A program made the translations under genes and the position numbers. From Candidatus Odinarchaeota archaeon (GTDB lineage Archaea > Asgardarchaeota > Baldrarchaeia > Baldrarchaeales > DXJG01): 5,289 bases of DNA. This document shows, piece after piece, positions 1 to 5,127 of the stretch. Positions within the stretch are counted from its first letter, which is position 1. Each line of letters opens with the position of its first letter. The DNA lies in the NCBI GenBank assembly GCA_021158895.1, contig JAGGSW010000068.1:1-5289 (forward strand), read 5' to 3'. The notes under the pieces were generated by a model. That model did not search any database and was not told the origin of the DNA. It was given only the letters and a program-made list of their open reading frames with translations.

Positions 1-55
1 TAGTTATATCAGGGCAAAGTTATATTGATAAATGGCTATAAAAGTTTATTTATTT
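1..55 (-). other. Downstream flank with a possible promoter for the next gene
   Basis: This short stretch follows the stop codon of the XTP pyrophosphatase gene. No gene is visible in it. On the minus strand it carries an ACTTTTATAG element (around 34-45) that resembles an archaeal TATA box. If it is used, transcription would begin roughly 25 nt further on, near position 12-15, and run out of the window into the next gene. The same ACTTTTAT core occurs in the candidate rpoE1 promoter. This is pattern-based inference only, and AT-rich DNA yields such matches by chance. Confidence 0.25.
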
Positions 56-619
56 TCACCGTGTTTTTGAAAGCCAGGCACCAAATTTCTCTAGTGACTT
101 TCTTCTGTGTGATATTTTGTTTTTGTTTTCTGGTCCCATCTCGGCGTACGTTTTTCCTCCTCCCTCCGCTGGTATAAATATTGGATCAAAACCCCAGCCC
201 TTATCTCCTCTTGCTTCATATGCGATGCTTCCCTTAACTTTACCAATAAATGTGATTGGTTCGGATGTTGGTTCGCAATATGCTATAACGCTTATAAAAA
301 AGGCTTCTCTGTTTGGCTCTTTCTCTAATAATTTTAGAATGCCCTGGTTTCCAAGTGTTTTGTAAACGTATGATGAGTATGGTCCAGGGAAACCATTTAG
401 AGCTTGTATGAACAGTCCTGCGTCCTCTACGAAAATAGCTTTTTTAGTTTTCTCGGCAACCCATTTTGCGGTGAAAGAAGCTATTTCTTCTAGGTTTTCA
501 GCCTGTATTTCCGGATATTCTCCTTTTAACCATTCAACATTTACATTAAAGCTTTTGAGGATTGCTTTTGCTTCTAAATATTTGTTTTTGTTACTTGTAG
601 CAAAAAATATTTTTTTCAT
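56..619 (-). CDS. rdgB: XTP/dITP pyrophosphatase (Ham1/RdgB family)
   Basis: This 187-residue protein is a house-cleaning nucleotide pyrophosphatase. The family hydrolyses XTP, dITP and ITP to the monophosphate plus diphosphate, keeping deaminated purines out of DNA and RNA in the cytoplasm. The family signatures are visible: N-terminal ATSNKNK (7-13, the SxNxxK nucleotide-binding motif), PEIQA (36-40), VEDAGL (64-69, D66 being the likely catalytic/metal residue), FPGPYSS (77-83), GWGFDP (141-146) and the C-terminal SHRRK (170-174). Length is normal for the family. The ATG at 619 was chosen because the protein begins directly with the conserved MKKIFFATSN; the frame stays open upstream but that extension lies inside bud32. 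The ATG overlaps the bud32 stop (ATGA, 4 nt) and has only a weak GAGAG upstream, so translational coupling to bud32 is likely. Confidence 0.95.
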   Translation of the reverse strand: MKKIFFATSNKNKYLEAKAILKSFNVNVEWLKGEYPEIQAENLEEIASFTAKWVAEKTKKAIFVEDAGLFIQALNGFPGPYSSYVYKTLGNQGILKLLEKEPNREAFFISVIAYCEPTSEPITFIGKVKGSIAYEARGDKGWGFDPIFIPAEGGGKTYAEMGPENKNKISHRRKSLEKFGAWLSKTR

Positions 620-1257
620 TTCTCTCTTCGCTCCTCTACATATCTTCCTCTGAGGCGGATTTCCTTTATTTGTTGTAAGACTTTGTCTGTATAGTCTTTC
701 ATGACTCTTCGATATCCTTTGATTATCCATTCGAAGTATTTTTTGGCCATTTGATGATGGGTGCTTTCTAATGCTCTTTCCATTAAGTGCAGGTCGACTG
801 CACGATCTTCTAAGCTGTTTGAGCGTGATGATAATCCGAAGTCGACAAAGACTATTTGATTACTATCAGTGAGTATGATGTTGGATGTGGTTAGATCTCC
901 ATGAATAATACCTGTTTTATGCATTTTTCCTATGTTTTCTCCAATTTTTATGCAGATTTCTTTCCTTTTTTCTATTGGTAGACTGTCTAAAACTTCTTTT
1001 AATGTTTTTCCTTTAACATCTTCCATTAGGATCGAGGATTCTGCTAAATTTACCATAAAAATAATTGGTGTAGGTATGCCTCTTTTGCGAGCTTCAGATA
1101 TCATTCTTGCTTCATGTTTAGTTCTATGTGCTCGGATAGTTTCATCTAGTTCTTTAATGCGATATTTTTTAGGTATTCTCCACTTTCTTATGACCTCAAA
1201 CTCGTACCACTTTTCTCTAAAGAGCCAAGCTTCTGCGCCCTTTTTAATCAATGCCAT
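616..1257 (-). CDS. bud32: KEOPS complex kinase/ATPase Bud32 (stand-alone)
   Basis: The 213-residue product is a small atypical kinase of the Bud32/PRPK family. In the KEOPS complex, Bud32 works with Kae1 in the t6A modification of ANN-decoding tRNAs, acting as an ATPase. Visible motifs: shortened P-loop region KKGAEAWLF (5-13), K25 in RKWRIPKKYR (the lysine expected to bind ATP), HEAR (48-51), hinge LMEDVKG (77-83), catalytic loop HGDLTTSN (119-126, D121 and N126), DFG at 139-141, and the C-terminal RLRGR (201-205) typical of the family. In many archaea Bud32 is fused to Kae1; here it stands alone and no Kae1 lies in the window. The ATG at 1257 gives the usual MALIKKGAE start; an in-frame ATG at 1272 would add five residues. 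A TATA-like element about 24 nt upstream suggests a nearly leaderless mRNA, though GGG at 1264-1266 could also serve as a weak ribosome site. Confidence 0.95.
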   Translation of the reverse strand: MALIKKGAEAWLFREKWYEFEVIRKWRIPKKYRIKELDETIRAHRTKHEARMISEARKRGIPTPIIFMVNLAESSILMEDVKGKTLKEVLDSLPIEKRKEICIKIGENIGKMHKTGIIHGDLTTSNIILTDSNQIVFVDFGLSSRSNSLEDRAVDLHLMERALESTHHQMAKKYFEWIIKGYRRVMKDYTDKVLQQIKEIRLRGRYVEERREK

Positions 1258-1275
1258 GACTATCCCTTTCATAGG

Positions 1276-1285
1276 TTATTTAAAA
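1276..1285 (-). promoter_or_regulatory. Candidate TATA box for bud32-rdgB
   Basis: On the minus strand this reads TTTTAAATAA. Its centre is about 24 nt upstream of the bud32 ATG at 1257, the distance expected in archaea between the TATA box and the transcription start. Transcription would then begin at or within a few bases of the start codon. The gap after rps27ae (105 nt) also argues for a separate transcription unit. It has not been tested; the call rests on spacing and composition. Confidence 0.5.
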
Positions 1286-1316
1286 TGTTAATATTACGTT
1301 AACATTAAATTACGTT
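1284..1316. repeat. Direct plus inverted repeat at the bud32 promoter
   Basis: An 8-bp perfect inverted repeat, AATGTTAA (1284-1291) and TTAACATT (1299-1306), is separated by 7 bp. The word ATTACGTT occurs twice (1293-1300 and 1309-1316), exactly 16 bp apart, overlapping the inverted repeat. The block abuts the upstream edge of the candidate TATA box, where TFB contacts the BRE and where archaeal regulators often bind. The repeats are read directly; a role as operator or activator site is inference. Confidence 0.45.
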
Positions 1317-1327
1317 CAAAGATTAAT

Positions 1328-1362
1328 CTAAAAATAGAATTTACTAGGAAAAGTTTTGTGAG
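1328..1362 (-). terminator. Weak candidate T-tract terminator after rps27ae
   Basis: Immediately after the rps27ae stop the minus strand holds two short T runs, ACTTTTCC and CTATTTTTAG. Archaeal termination often occurs at T-rich stretches on the non-template strand without a hairpin. The runs are only four and five T long and the region is AT-rich generally, so the call is tentative. It would fit a transcript boundary before the bud32 promoter. Confidence 0.25.
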
Positions 1363-1539
1363 TTACTCTTTTCTTTTATATTCTGTGTATCCGCATTTAC
1401 CACATGAGTATCTATCTTTATGTTCTGCTAGAAAGACTCCGGGACCGCATCTCGGACAAAATCTTCGTTTTCTAACTATTTTTCCTTCCTGTATTTCATA
1501 GTATGTTCTGACCATTGCCTTGGGTGCTTTTTTTGCCAT
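1363..1539 (-). CDS. rps27ae: Small ribosomal subunit protein S27ae (zinc ribbon)
   Basis: This 58-residue, very basic protein is the archaeal counterpart of the ribosomal part of eukaryotic S27a/eS31. It is a structural component of the 30S subunit. The sequence starts MAKKAPKAMVRTYYEIQEGK, then RRFCPRCGPG with C28 and C31, and later YSCGKCGY with C46 and C49. The two CxxC pairs form a C4 zinc ribbon, and the GPGVFLAEHKDRYSCGKCG stretch is diagnostic. No ubiquitin-like domain precedes it, as is usual in archaea. The ATG at 1539 has a strong GAGGTGG ribosome-binding site at 1544-1550, spacing about 7 nt. It follows rps24e, its usual archaeal neighbour, after an unusually wide 139-nt gap. Length is typical of archaeal S27ae (roughly 50-65 residues). 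Confidence 0.96.
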   Translation of the reverse strand: MAKKAPKAMVRTYYEIQEGKIVRKRRFCPRCGPGVFLAEHKDRYSCGKCGYTEYKRKE

Positions 1540-1678
1540 TCAACCACCTCTACCATATTTTGAGATTTAATTCGATTTTAAGTAGTTCATCTTTATCTTG
1601 AATTATAACTTCATTGGTAAATTCGAGTTCAGGTTTTTGAGACCCGTTATTAAATAATTTGAATTTGTTTAAACTACG
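1540..1678 (-). other. rps24e-rps27ae gap with a 42-codon open stretch in the S24e frame
   Basis: This 139-nt gap is wide for this packed cluster. Directly after the TAA of S24e (1679-1681), the same frame stays open for 42 codons (1678 down to 1553) and closes with TAG at 1550-1552. The second half reads like protein, including EFTNEVIIQDKDELLKIELN. There is no ATG, GTG or TTG in this frame, so it cannot be an ordinary independent gene. It could be a lost or decayed C-terminal extension of S24e, readthrough, an assembly error at the TAA, or chance. TATA-like words (for example TTATTTAATAAC near 1648-1659) also lie here and could drive rps27ae separately. Confidence 0.35.
1544..1550 (-). promoter_or_regulatory. 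Shine-Dalgarno site of rps27ae
   Basis: The minus strand reads GAGGTGG, complementary to the anti-SD at the 3' end of 16S rRNA, with about 7 nt between GAGG and the ATG at 1539. It fixes the start of this short gene. Its first bases overlap the TAG at 1550-1552 that closes the open stretch following S24e. Confidence 0.8.
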
Positions 1679-1990
1679 TTATTTTTCTTCTTTCTTTTCC
1701 TCTGTTTCCAATTTATTTCTTTCTATGATATGTTTGGGTTCAATGGCTAATGCTTTTTCTTTGCTCTCATATATTCTTGCCTCGCCTTTTGTTTCGGGTT
1801 TTCCAGTCTCTGAATATAGATGTTCAATGTATACGCAATCTATGTCTTTGCTTAGGATTGCCGCTAGTTTTTTGCGTATGTCTGTTCTTTTCGGCGTACC
1901 TTGTCCAGGATGAATTATAACAAATTCTATTTCCTTTCTTTCTAATAGGGGATTTTCTTCTTCAGAGATTATTTTTATTTCGAAGGACAC
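1679..1990 (-). CDS. rps24e: Small ribosomal subunit protein S24e
   Basis: A 103-residue ribosomal protein found in archaea and eukaryotes (eS24), part of the 30S subunit. Recognisable features: N-terminal SFEIKIISEEENPLLERKEIEF, the HPGQGTPKRTDIRKKLA segment (27-43) matching the family's TPxR region, GEARIYES (69-76) and the near-C-terminal IEPKHIIERN (83-92), followed by a charged EEKKEEK tail. I chose the GTG at 1990 over the ATG at 2011. The family begins with M-S-F-E-I, and GGAGG at 2000-2004 sits 9 nt before the GTG, while the ATG at 2011 would put the ribosome site inside the gene. The start lies within the end of the dephospho-CoA kinase gene (29-nt overlap, different frame), so translation is probably coupled. 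What follows its stop is unusual; see the 1540-1678 entry. Confidence 0.95.
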   Translation of the reverse strand: MSFEIKIISEEENPLLERKEIEFVIIHPGQGTPKRTDIRKKLAAILSKDIDCVYIEHLYSETGKPETKGEARIYESKEKALAIEPKHIIERNKLETEEKKEEK

Positions 1991-2519
1991 TCTTTGATCC
2001 CTCCATTTCAAGTAAAATCTTCCTTATTTTTTCTTTTGTTTTTTGATCGGATTTCACTACCACCACACCTTCATGTGGCTGCCCGTAGATGACGATAGAT
2101 CCTTCAGGTGCGAGATATATTGCAGGAAGAGCTAATAAGTCTTCTTCTCCATCTACTAATATTGTAACTTCTTTTCTCTTTAACATCGCTTCCTCTACCG
2201 CGTTCCAAGCATCAAAGGTTATGGTACCTGGTGGATTGATAACCTTGATCAACGTTTCTTTGTCGGTGTAATCAATTTTTACGTTACTTTCTTTTCTCAT
2301 AGTTTTTTGGTCTATTATGGCTATCGATAAGGGAATGTGATATTTTTTTGCCGAATATGTAACTATATCTCCCACTGTAATAATTTTAGGAGGGCAAAGT
2401 TCTTCAATGATTTCTTTAATAATTTTGAATGCGATGTTTGGTGGACCTTTAATGAGTTGCCCTAAGGGTTTTTTAAGTTTGTTACGTAGATGTTCGGGTA
2501 ATTTGAAAACTAGTTGCAA
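1962..2519 (-). CDS. GTP-dependent dephospho-CoA kinase (DUF359 family)
   Basis: This 185-residue protein belongs to the DUF359 family, whose Thermococcus kodakarensis member was shown to be the archaeal dephospho-CoA kinase. It phosphorylates the 3'-hydroxyl of dephospho-CoA with GTP, the last step of CoA synthesis, and is unrelated to bacterial CoaE. Family blocks are clear: LPEHLRNKLKKPLG (7-20), VGDIVT (49-54), DQKTMR (70-75), NPPGTI (95-100), DGEEDLLALP (123-132) and YGQPHEG (145-151). Conserved acidic residues D51, D70, D123, E125 and D127 are present. The start is TTG at 2519: it follows an in-frame stop by two codons, no ATG or GTG occurs before M74, and AGGT at 2528-2531 lies 8 nt upstream. 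The start is 10 nt after the spt4 stop, and the 3' end overlaps rps24e. Substrate specificity is inferred from the family. Confidence 0.92.
   Translation of the reverse strand: MQLVFKLPEHLRNKLKKPLGQLIKGPPNIAFKIIKEIIEELCPPKIITVGDIVTYSAKKYHIPLSIAIIDQKTMRKESNVKIDYTDKETLIKVINPPGTITFDAWNAVEEAMLKRKEVTILVDGEEDLLALPAIYLAPEGSIVIYGQPHEGVVVVKSDQKTKEKIRKILLEMEGSKSVLRNKNNL
2000..2004 (-). promoter_or_regulatory. Shine-Dalgarno site deciding the rps24e GTG start
   Basis: GGAGG on the minus strand, 9 nt upstream of GTG 1990. It lies inside the kinase coding sequence, and its presence is the main reason for placing the S24e start at the GTG rather than the upstream ATG at 2011. Confidence 0.75.
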
Positions 2520-2529
2520 TGTTATCTAC

Positions 2530-2718
2530 CTAGCGTACTCTAAATGCATATCTTCCAGGTTGGGTGATTTGTAATTTCTTTGCAATTTCAGATTTTTGAG
2601 GATCAATTATAATAATAAGTCCAGCAAAATCATCGGAAAGAGTATGAGTTTTACAATACGGACATATGCTTTGATTTGTAACTATTCTATGACAATTTCT
2701 ACACGCCTTTTCTTTCAC
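2530..2718 (-). CDS. spt4: Transcription elongation factor Spt4 (RpoE'')
   Basis: A 62-residue zinc protein. Archaeal Spt4 pairs with the NGN domain of Spt5; the heterodimer sits over the RNA polymerase cleft and promotes processive elongation. The zinc ligands are C6/C9 (ACRNCHRI) and C19/C22 (CPYC). The rest is a near-standard Spt4: LSDDFAGLIIIIDPQKSEIA, then PGRYAFRVR at the C-terminus. It starts with GTG at 2718, with GGAGG at 2728-2732 placed 9 nt upstream. The start is inside the 3' end of rpoE1 (20-nt overlap), the usual archaeal arrangement for this pair. Length is normal for the family. Spt5 is not in the window. Confidence 0.96.
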   Translation of the reverse strand: MKEKACRNCHRIVTNQSICPYCKTHTLSDDFAGLIIIIDPQKSEIAKKLQITQPGRYAFRVR

Positions 2719-3289
2719 CTTTCTTTTCCTCCTTCTCCGCCTCTATTCTTTTAACTTCTTCTTTTATCCATTCTATTTTTCCTAGGAACGGTTGTCTCAT
2801 TGTTAAGCCTAATTTTCCGCTTCTTGACCCTCCTTTTAAACTAACAGCAACTATTCTTGCCCTTACACGGTCGTTTTCAGATATTACTTTGCCCGTTTCT
2901 CTCCCTATTAGTGCAGATCTTTTTGAATCATACGTGATAAAGTCATCAGTTATTTGGCTAACATGGCACAATCCATCAAGAGGCCCTAATCGAACGAAAA
3001 CGCCAAAGTTAAGTACTTCTATCACCTCTCCTTCAACAACTTCCTGCAACATTGGTTGAAAGGCTAAAACTGTGAATATCACATCATGATATGTGGCACC
3101 ATCTCCCGGTATAATTCTTCCTAAACCAATACTTTCGACGTTTATCACCGCTATGATATATCCTAGTTTTGGGTCTATGGTTCCTTCAAGTTCTTTTCTA
3201 AGAACTTCTAAGGCAGCATCCTCAATAGGTTCGACGAGCTTATTGGGTGGAATTCGCACAACATCTTCAACTTTAACCAATTTGTACAT
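2699..3289 (-). CDS. rpoE1: DNA-directed RNA polymerase subunit Rpo7 (RpoE', Rpb7-like)
   Basis: This 196-residue subunit forms the polymerase stalk with Rpo4 (RpoF), binds emerging RNA and aids promoter melting. An N-terminal Rpb7-type domain (about 1-78) opens with the diagnostic MYKLVKVEDVVRIPP and includes GRIIPGDGATYHDVIF. An S1 RNA-binding domain follows (about 82-167) with EVLNFGVFVRLGPLDGLCHV and KLGLTMRQPFLG. A charged Lys/Glu tail runs to the end. The ATG at 3289 was chosen because the family starts at MYKL. An in-frame ATG at 3310 would add seven atypical residues, but its position about 25 nt after a TATA-like element leaves a leaderless longer form possible. GGGGG at 3302-3306 is a poor, distant (12 nt) ribosome site. 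The gene overlaps spt4. Confidence 0.96.
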   Translation of the reverse strand: MYKLVKVEDVVRIPPNKLVEPIEDAALEVLRKELEGTIDPKLGYIIAVINVESIGLGRIIPGDGATYHDVIFTVLAFQPMLQEVVEGEVIEVLNFGVFVRLGPLDGLCHVSQITDDFITYDSKRSALIGRETGKVISENDRVRARIVAVSLKGGSRSGKLGLTMRQPFLGKIEWIKEEVKRIEAEKEEKKGERKGV

Positions 3290-3436
3290 TGCTGATACAG
3301 TCCCCCACATTACGAGTATTTAATTGTGAGCATAAAAGTGATAAATTAAGATGCCTTGAAGGAGAGTTTAAGATTGGTTTTGATGTAATTTATCAAGTCT
3401 TATATGTATTTCGTATTGCACACATGCTTTCTAGGA
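3290..3436 (-). promoter_or_regulatory. Promoter region of the rpoE1-spt4-kinase-rps24e block
   Basis: This 147-nt gap separates the PIN gene from rpoE1 and probably starts a new transcript. On the minus strand, TTTTATG (3330-3336) centres about 23 nt upstream of the ATG at 3310, and AATTTATCA lies just before it; either could act as a TATA box. No small gene or RNA is apparent. A 10-bp inverted repeat (3339-3348 and 3386-3395) lies in the same gap. The PIN gene ends in GGGAAATCCC, a small palindrome, without a clear T-tract after it. Confidence 0.45.
3339..3395. repeat. 10-bp inverted repeat upstream of rpoE1
   Basis: TGATAAATTA (3339-3348) recurs as its exact reverse complement TAATTTATCA (3386-3395), with 37 bp between the arms. 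The arm nearer the gene overlaps the candidate TATA region. It may be a pair of binding sites or a chance match in AT-rich DNA. Confidence 0.4.
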
Positions 3437-3859
3437 CTATGGGATTTCCCCTTCAATAGCCAAGTGCGACATTTGCCTAAGAAATATAACCGGTGACCCT
3501 ACTTCTCTAATTTTTCTTCTTAACTCGTTATCACAAGTGCAAATTATATAATCTTTCTTTTTTGCTAATTGCACTAATAACTGATCGGTACTTTCACCTA
3601 TTTTAGGCCTTAGAGGTATTATTTTAAATTCCTTAGCTAATTCTAATGCAAACTTAGCAATACGCTGCACTTTAGGATTTGAGCTGTTAAGTAATTTTTT
3701 AAGTTCATCGATAACTCCTTCAGGAACTACAATCTCGTATTTTAACTCCAATAGTTTATCTAATTCAGCTGTAATGTTTATGTTTAGTTGAACTGGTAGC
3801 ATTAACATGTTTGTATCCAATACAACCTTTAGAACGTTTTTCTTTTTCATTTTTATCAT
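3437..3859 (-). CDS. FCF1-like PIN-domain nuclease
   Basis: A 140-residue single-domain PIN protein resembling the archaeal group related to eukaryotic Fcf1/Utp24, the nuclease that cuts pre-18S rRNA. The expected metal-binding acidic residues are visible: D15 in VVLDTNML, E52 in VIDELKKL, D92 in ESTDQLL and D110 in CTCDNELRRKI. The end, GSPVIFLRQMSHLAIEGE, matches the conserved FLR-x-x-x-HL tail of this group. The ATG at 3859 overlaps the aIF2-gamma stop (ATGA, 4 nt) and has GGAG at 3867-3870, 7 nt upstream; the ATG at 3850 is an alternative, and the longer frame to 3889 lies inside aIF2-gamma. Coupling to aIF2-gamma and the lack of any antitoxin-like partner argue for rRNA processing over a VapC toxin. 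The precise substrate is inferred, not shown. Confidence 0.88.
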   Translation of the reverse strand: MIKMKKKNVLKVVLDTNMLMLPVQLNINITAELDKLLELKYEIVVPEGVIDELKKLLNSSNPKVQRIAKFALELAKEFKIIPLRPKIGESTDQLLVQLAKKKDYIICTCDNELRRKIREVGSPVIFLRQMSHLAIEGEIP

Positions 3860-5115
3860 TTTATTACTCCGTGTCCTATGAGCCTCCATCTTCCACCTAT
3901 GTTTCTGCTAATAGCTACTCTTTCCCCTTCTTCAGCACACACAGGTCTTCTTAGTTGGATTTCAGCTTCATCTTTCACAGCTTCTGTGACAATACCTACC
4001 GTTACGGCCGTGCCTACGTTTAACATGAGAGTTTCATTCTTTTTTATTTCTTCGACCTTTTTTAGATCCTCAGTACCCACTGCTCTTTCCATGAGATAAA
4101 CCTCGATGCGTAGTACGTCGTGTACCGGTGGTAGTGTGTCAGGTTTACCGGCAATATTTCCAACTAGTCCGTCAGCCTTCGTCAAGGAGGGGTCAAGTTT
4201 TGTTCCAACACCAATTAAGCCTCCTGGGCCAGCCTCCTTTAATGGCACATAGGGGCCAGCTCTTAGACTTGTAACTTCAGTAAAGAGTGGTTCGTATTCT
4301 ATTTTTCTGAGCTTTTTAACTGGCAGTCCTGGCCGTATTTCGATTTCATCTCCAATTTTGAGCTTGCCTTGTATTATTGCTCCTCCAAGTACTCCGCCTT
4401 TTAGATCATCAGGTCTTGTTCCAGGTTTATTTATATCAAAGGATCTGGCGATGTAAAATCTGGTTGGTTTAGTTGGGTCTCTTTTTGGCGTAGGGATAAT
4501 TTCTTCTATTGCTTGAATAAGTGGATGTAGATTTACTTTGTGAATAGCGGAAATCGGTATTATAGGCGCATTCTCAGCTATTGTTCCTTCAACAAATTTT
4601 TTTATTTGATTATAGTTTTCTAATGCTTTTTCTTTTGACACTAATTCCACTTTATTTTGCACAATAATTATGTTTTTCACGCCGATTATTTGAAGTGCAG
4701 CAAAATGTTCTCGTGTTTGAGGTTGTGGACATGGTTCATTAGCGGCAATAACTAGAATTGCACCATCCATTAGCGCTGCGCCGGAAAGCATGGTTGCCAT
4801 TAGTATTTCATGACCAGGACTATCGACGAAGGAAACTCTTCGTAATACTTGTAGTTTAGATCCACAATACGGGCAGGTATCTCCTCCGGCTAAGTAGGTG
4901 GTCGTAAAGCATTTTGGAGGAGGACATTTTGGGCATTTTCTAATTGTTGTGTCAGCATAACCTAATTTGATCGAAATTCCTCTTCTAATTTCTTCGCTAT
5001 GTCTATCTGTCCATTGACCAGATAAAGCTTCAACCAGAGTAGTTTTACCATGATCTACATGACCAACAGTCCCAATATTAACTTCACATTGAACCATTTC
5101 ATCTTTTAATATCAT
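3856..5115 (-). CDS. eif2g: Translation initiation factor aIF2 subunit gamma (GTPase)
   Basis: The 419-residue gamma subunit of heterotrimeric aIF2 binds GTP and initiator Met-tRNA and delivers it to the 30S subunit. The G domain holds G1 GHVDHGKT (18-25), G3 DSPGH (98-102), G4 NKVE (154-157) and G5 SAI (189-191). Glu at the last G4 position instead of Asp also occurs, as I recall, in Pyrococcus aIF2-gamma. A zinc knuckle inserted after switch 1 has C61, C64, C69, C81 and C84. Domains 2 and 3 follow, with RSFDINKPGTRPDDLKGGV, GGLIGVGTKLDPSLTKAD and the C-terminal AISRNIGGRWRLIGHG. The ATG at 5115 was chosen because AGGAGG (5122-5127) is 6 nt upstream; the ATG at 5121 would touch the ribosome site, and a TTG at 5151 lies before it. 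The 3' end overlaps the PIN gene. The alpha and beta subunits are not in the window. Confidence 0.98.
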   Translation of the reverse strand: MILKDEMVQCEVNIGTVGHVDHGKTTLVEALSGQWTDRHSEEIRRGISIKLGYADTTIRKCPKCPPPKCFTTTYLAGGDTCPYCGSKLQVLRRVSFVDSPGHEILMATMLSGAALMDGAILVIAANEPCPQPQTREHFAALQIIGVKNIIIVQNKVELVSKEKALENYNQIKKFVEGTIAENAPIIPISAIHKVNLHPLIQAIEEIIPTPKRDPTKPTRFYIARSFDINKPGTRPDDLKGGVLGGAIIQGKLKIGDEIEIRPGLPVKKLRKIEYEPLFTEVTSLRAGPYVPLKEAGPGGLIGVGTKLDPSLTKADGLVGNIAGKPDTLPPVHDVLRIEVYLMERAVGTEDLKKVEEIKKNETLMLNVGTAVTVGIVTEAVKDEAEIQLRRPVCAEEGERVAISRNIGGRWRLIGHGVIK

Positions 5116-5121
5116 TTTCAT

Positions 5122-5127
5122 CCTCCT
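5122..5127 (-). promoter_or_regulatory. Shine-Dalgarno site of aIF2-gamma
   Basis: AGGAGG on the minus strand, 6 nt before the ATG at 5115. It is the strongest ribosome-binding site in the window and selects 5115 over the neighbouring ATG at 5121 and the TTG at 5151. Confidence 0.85.

Noticed and set aside
154..157. Loss of GTPase function because aIF2-gamma (residues 154-157) has NKVE rather than NKxD
   Set aside because: Residue numbers refer to the protein. Glu at this position is, as I recall, found in functional archaeal aIF2-gamma such as that of Pyrococcus, and all other G motifs are intact.
117..1291. Plus-strand open frames opposite rdgB and bud32
   Set aside because: They are antisense shadows of well-identified minus-strand genes, rich in Ser/Phe/Leu as expected for the reverse frame, with no family signature.
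1540..1678. tRNA or box C/D RNA in the rps24e-rps27ae gap
   Set aside because: No cloverleaf, no TTCRANNC T-loop in a suitable context and no paired C (RTGATGA) and D (CTGA) boxes with proper spacing.
3437..3859. VapC-type toxin of a toxin-antitoxin pair
   Set aside because: PIN domain is present, but there is no small antitoxin gene beside it and the neighbour is aIF2-gamma; the C-terminal FLR...HL pattern fits the FCF1-like group.
1659..4099. Plus-strand open frames opposite rps24e, the kinase, rpoE1 and aIF2-gamma
   Set aside because: Antisense shadows of conserved genes; no ribosome sites or recognisable motifs.
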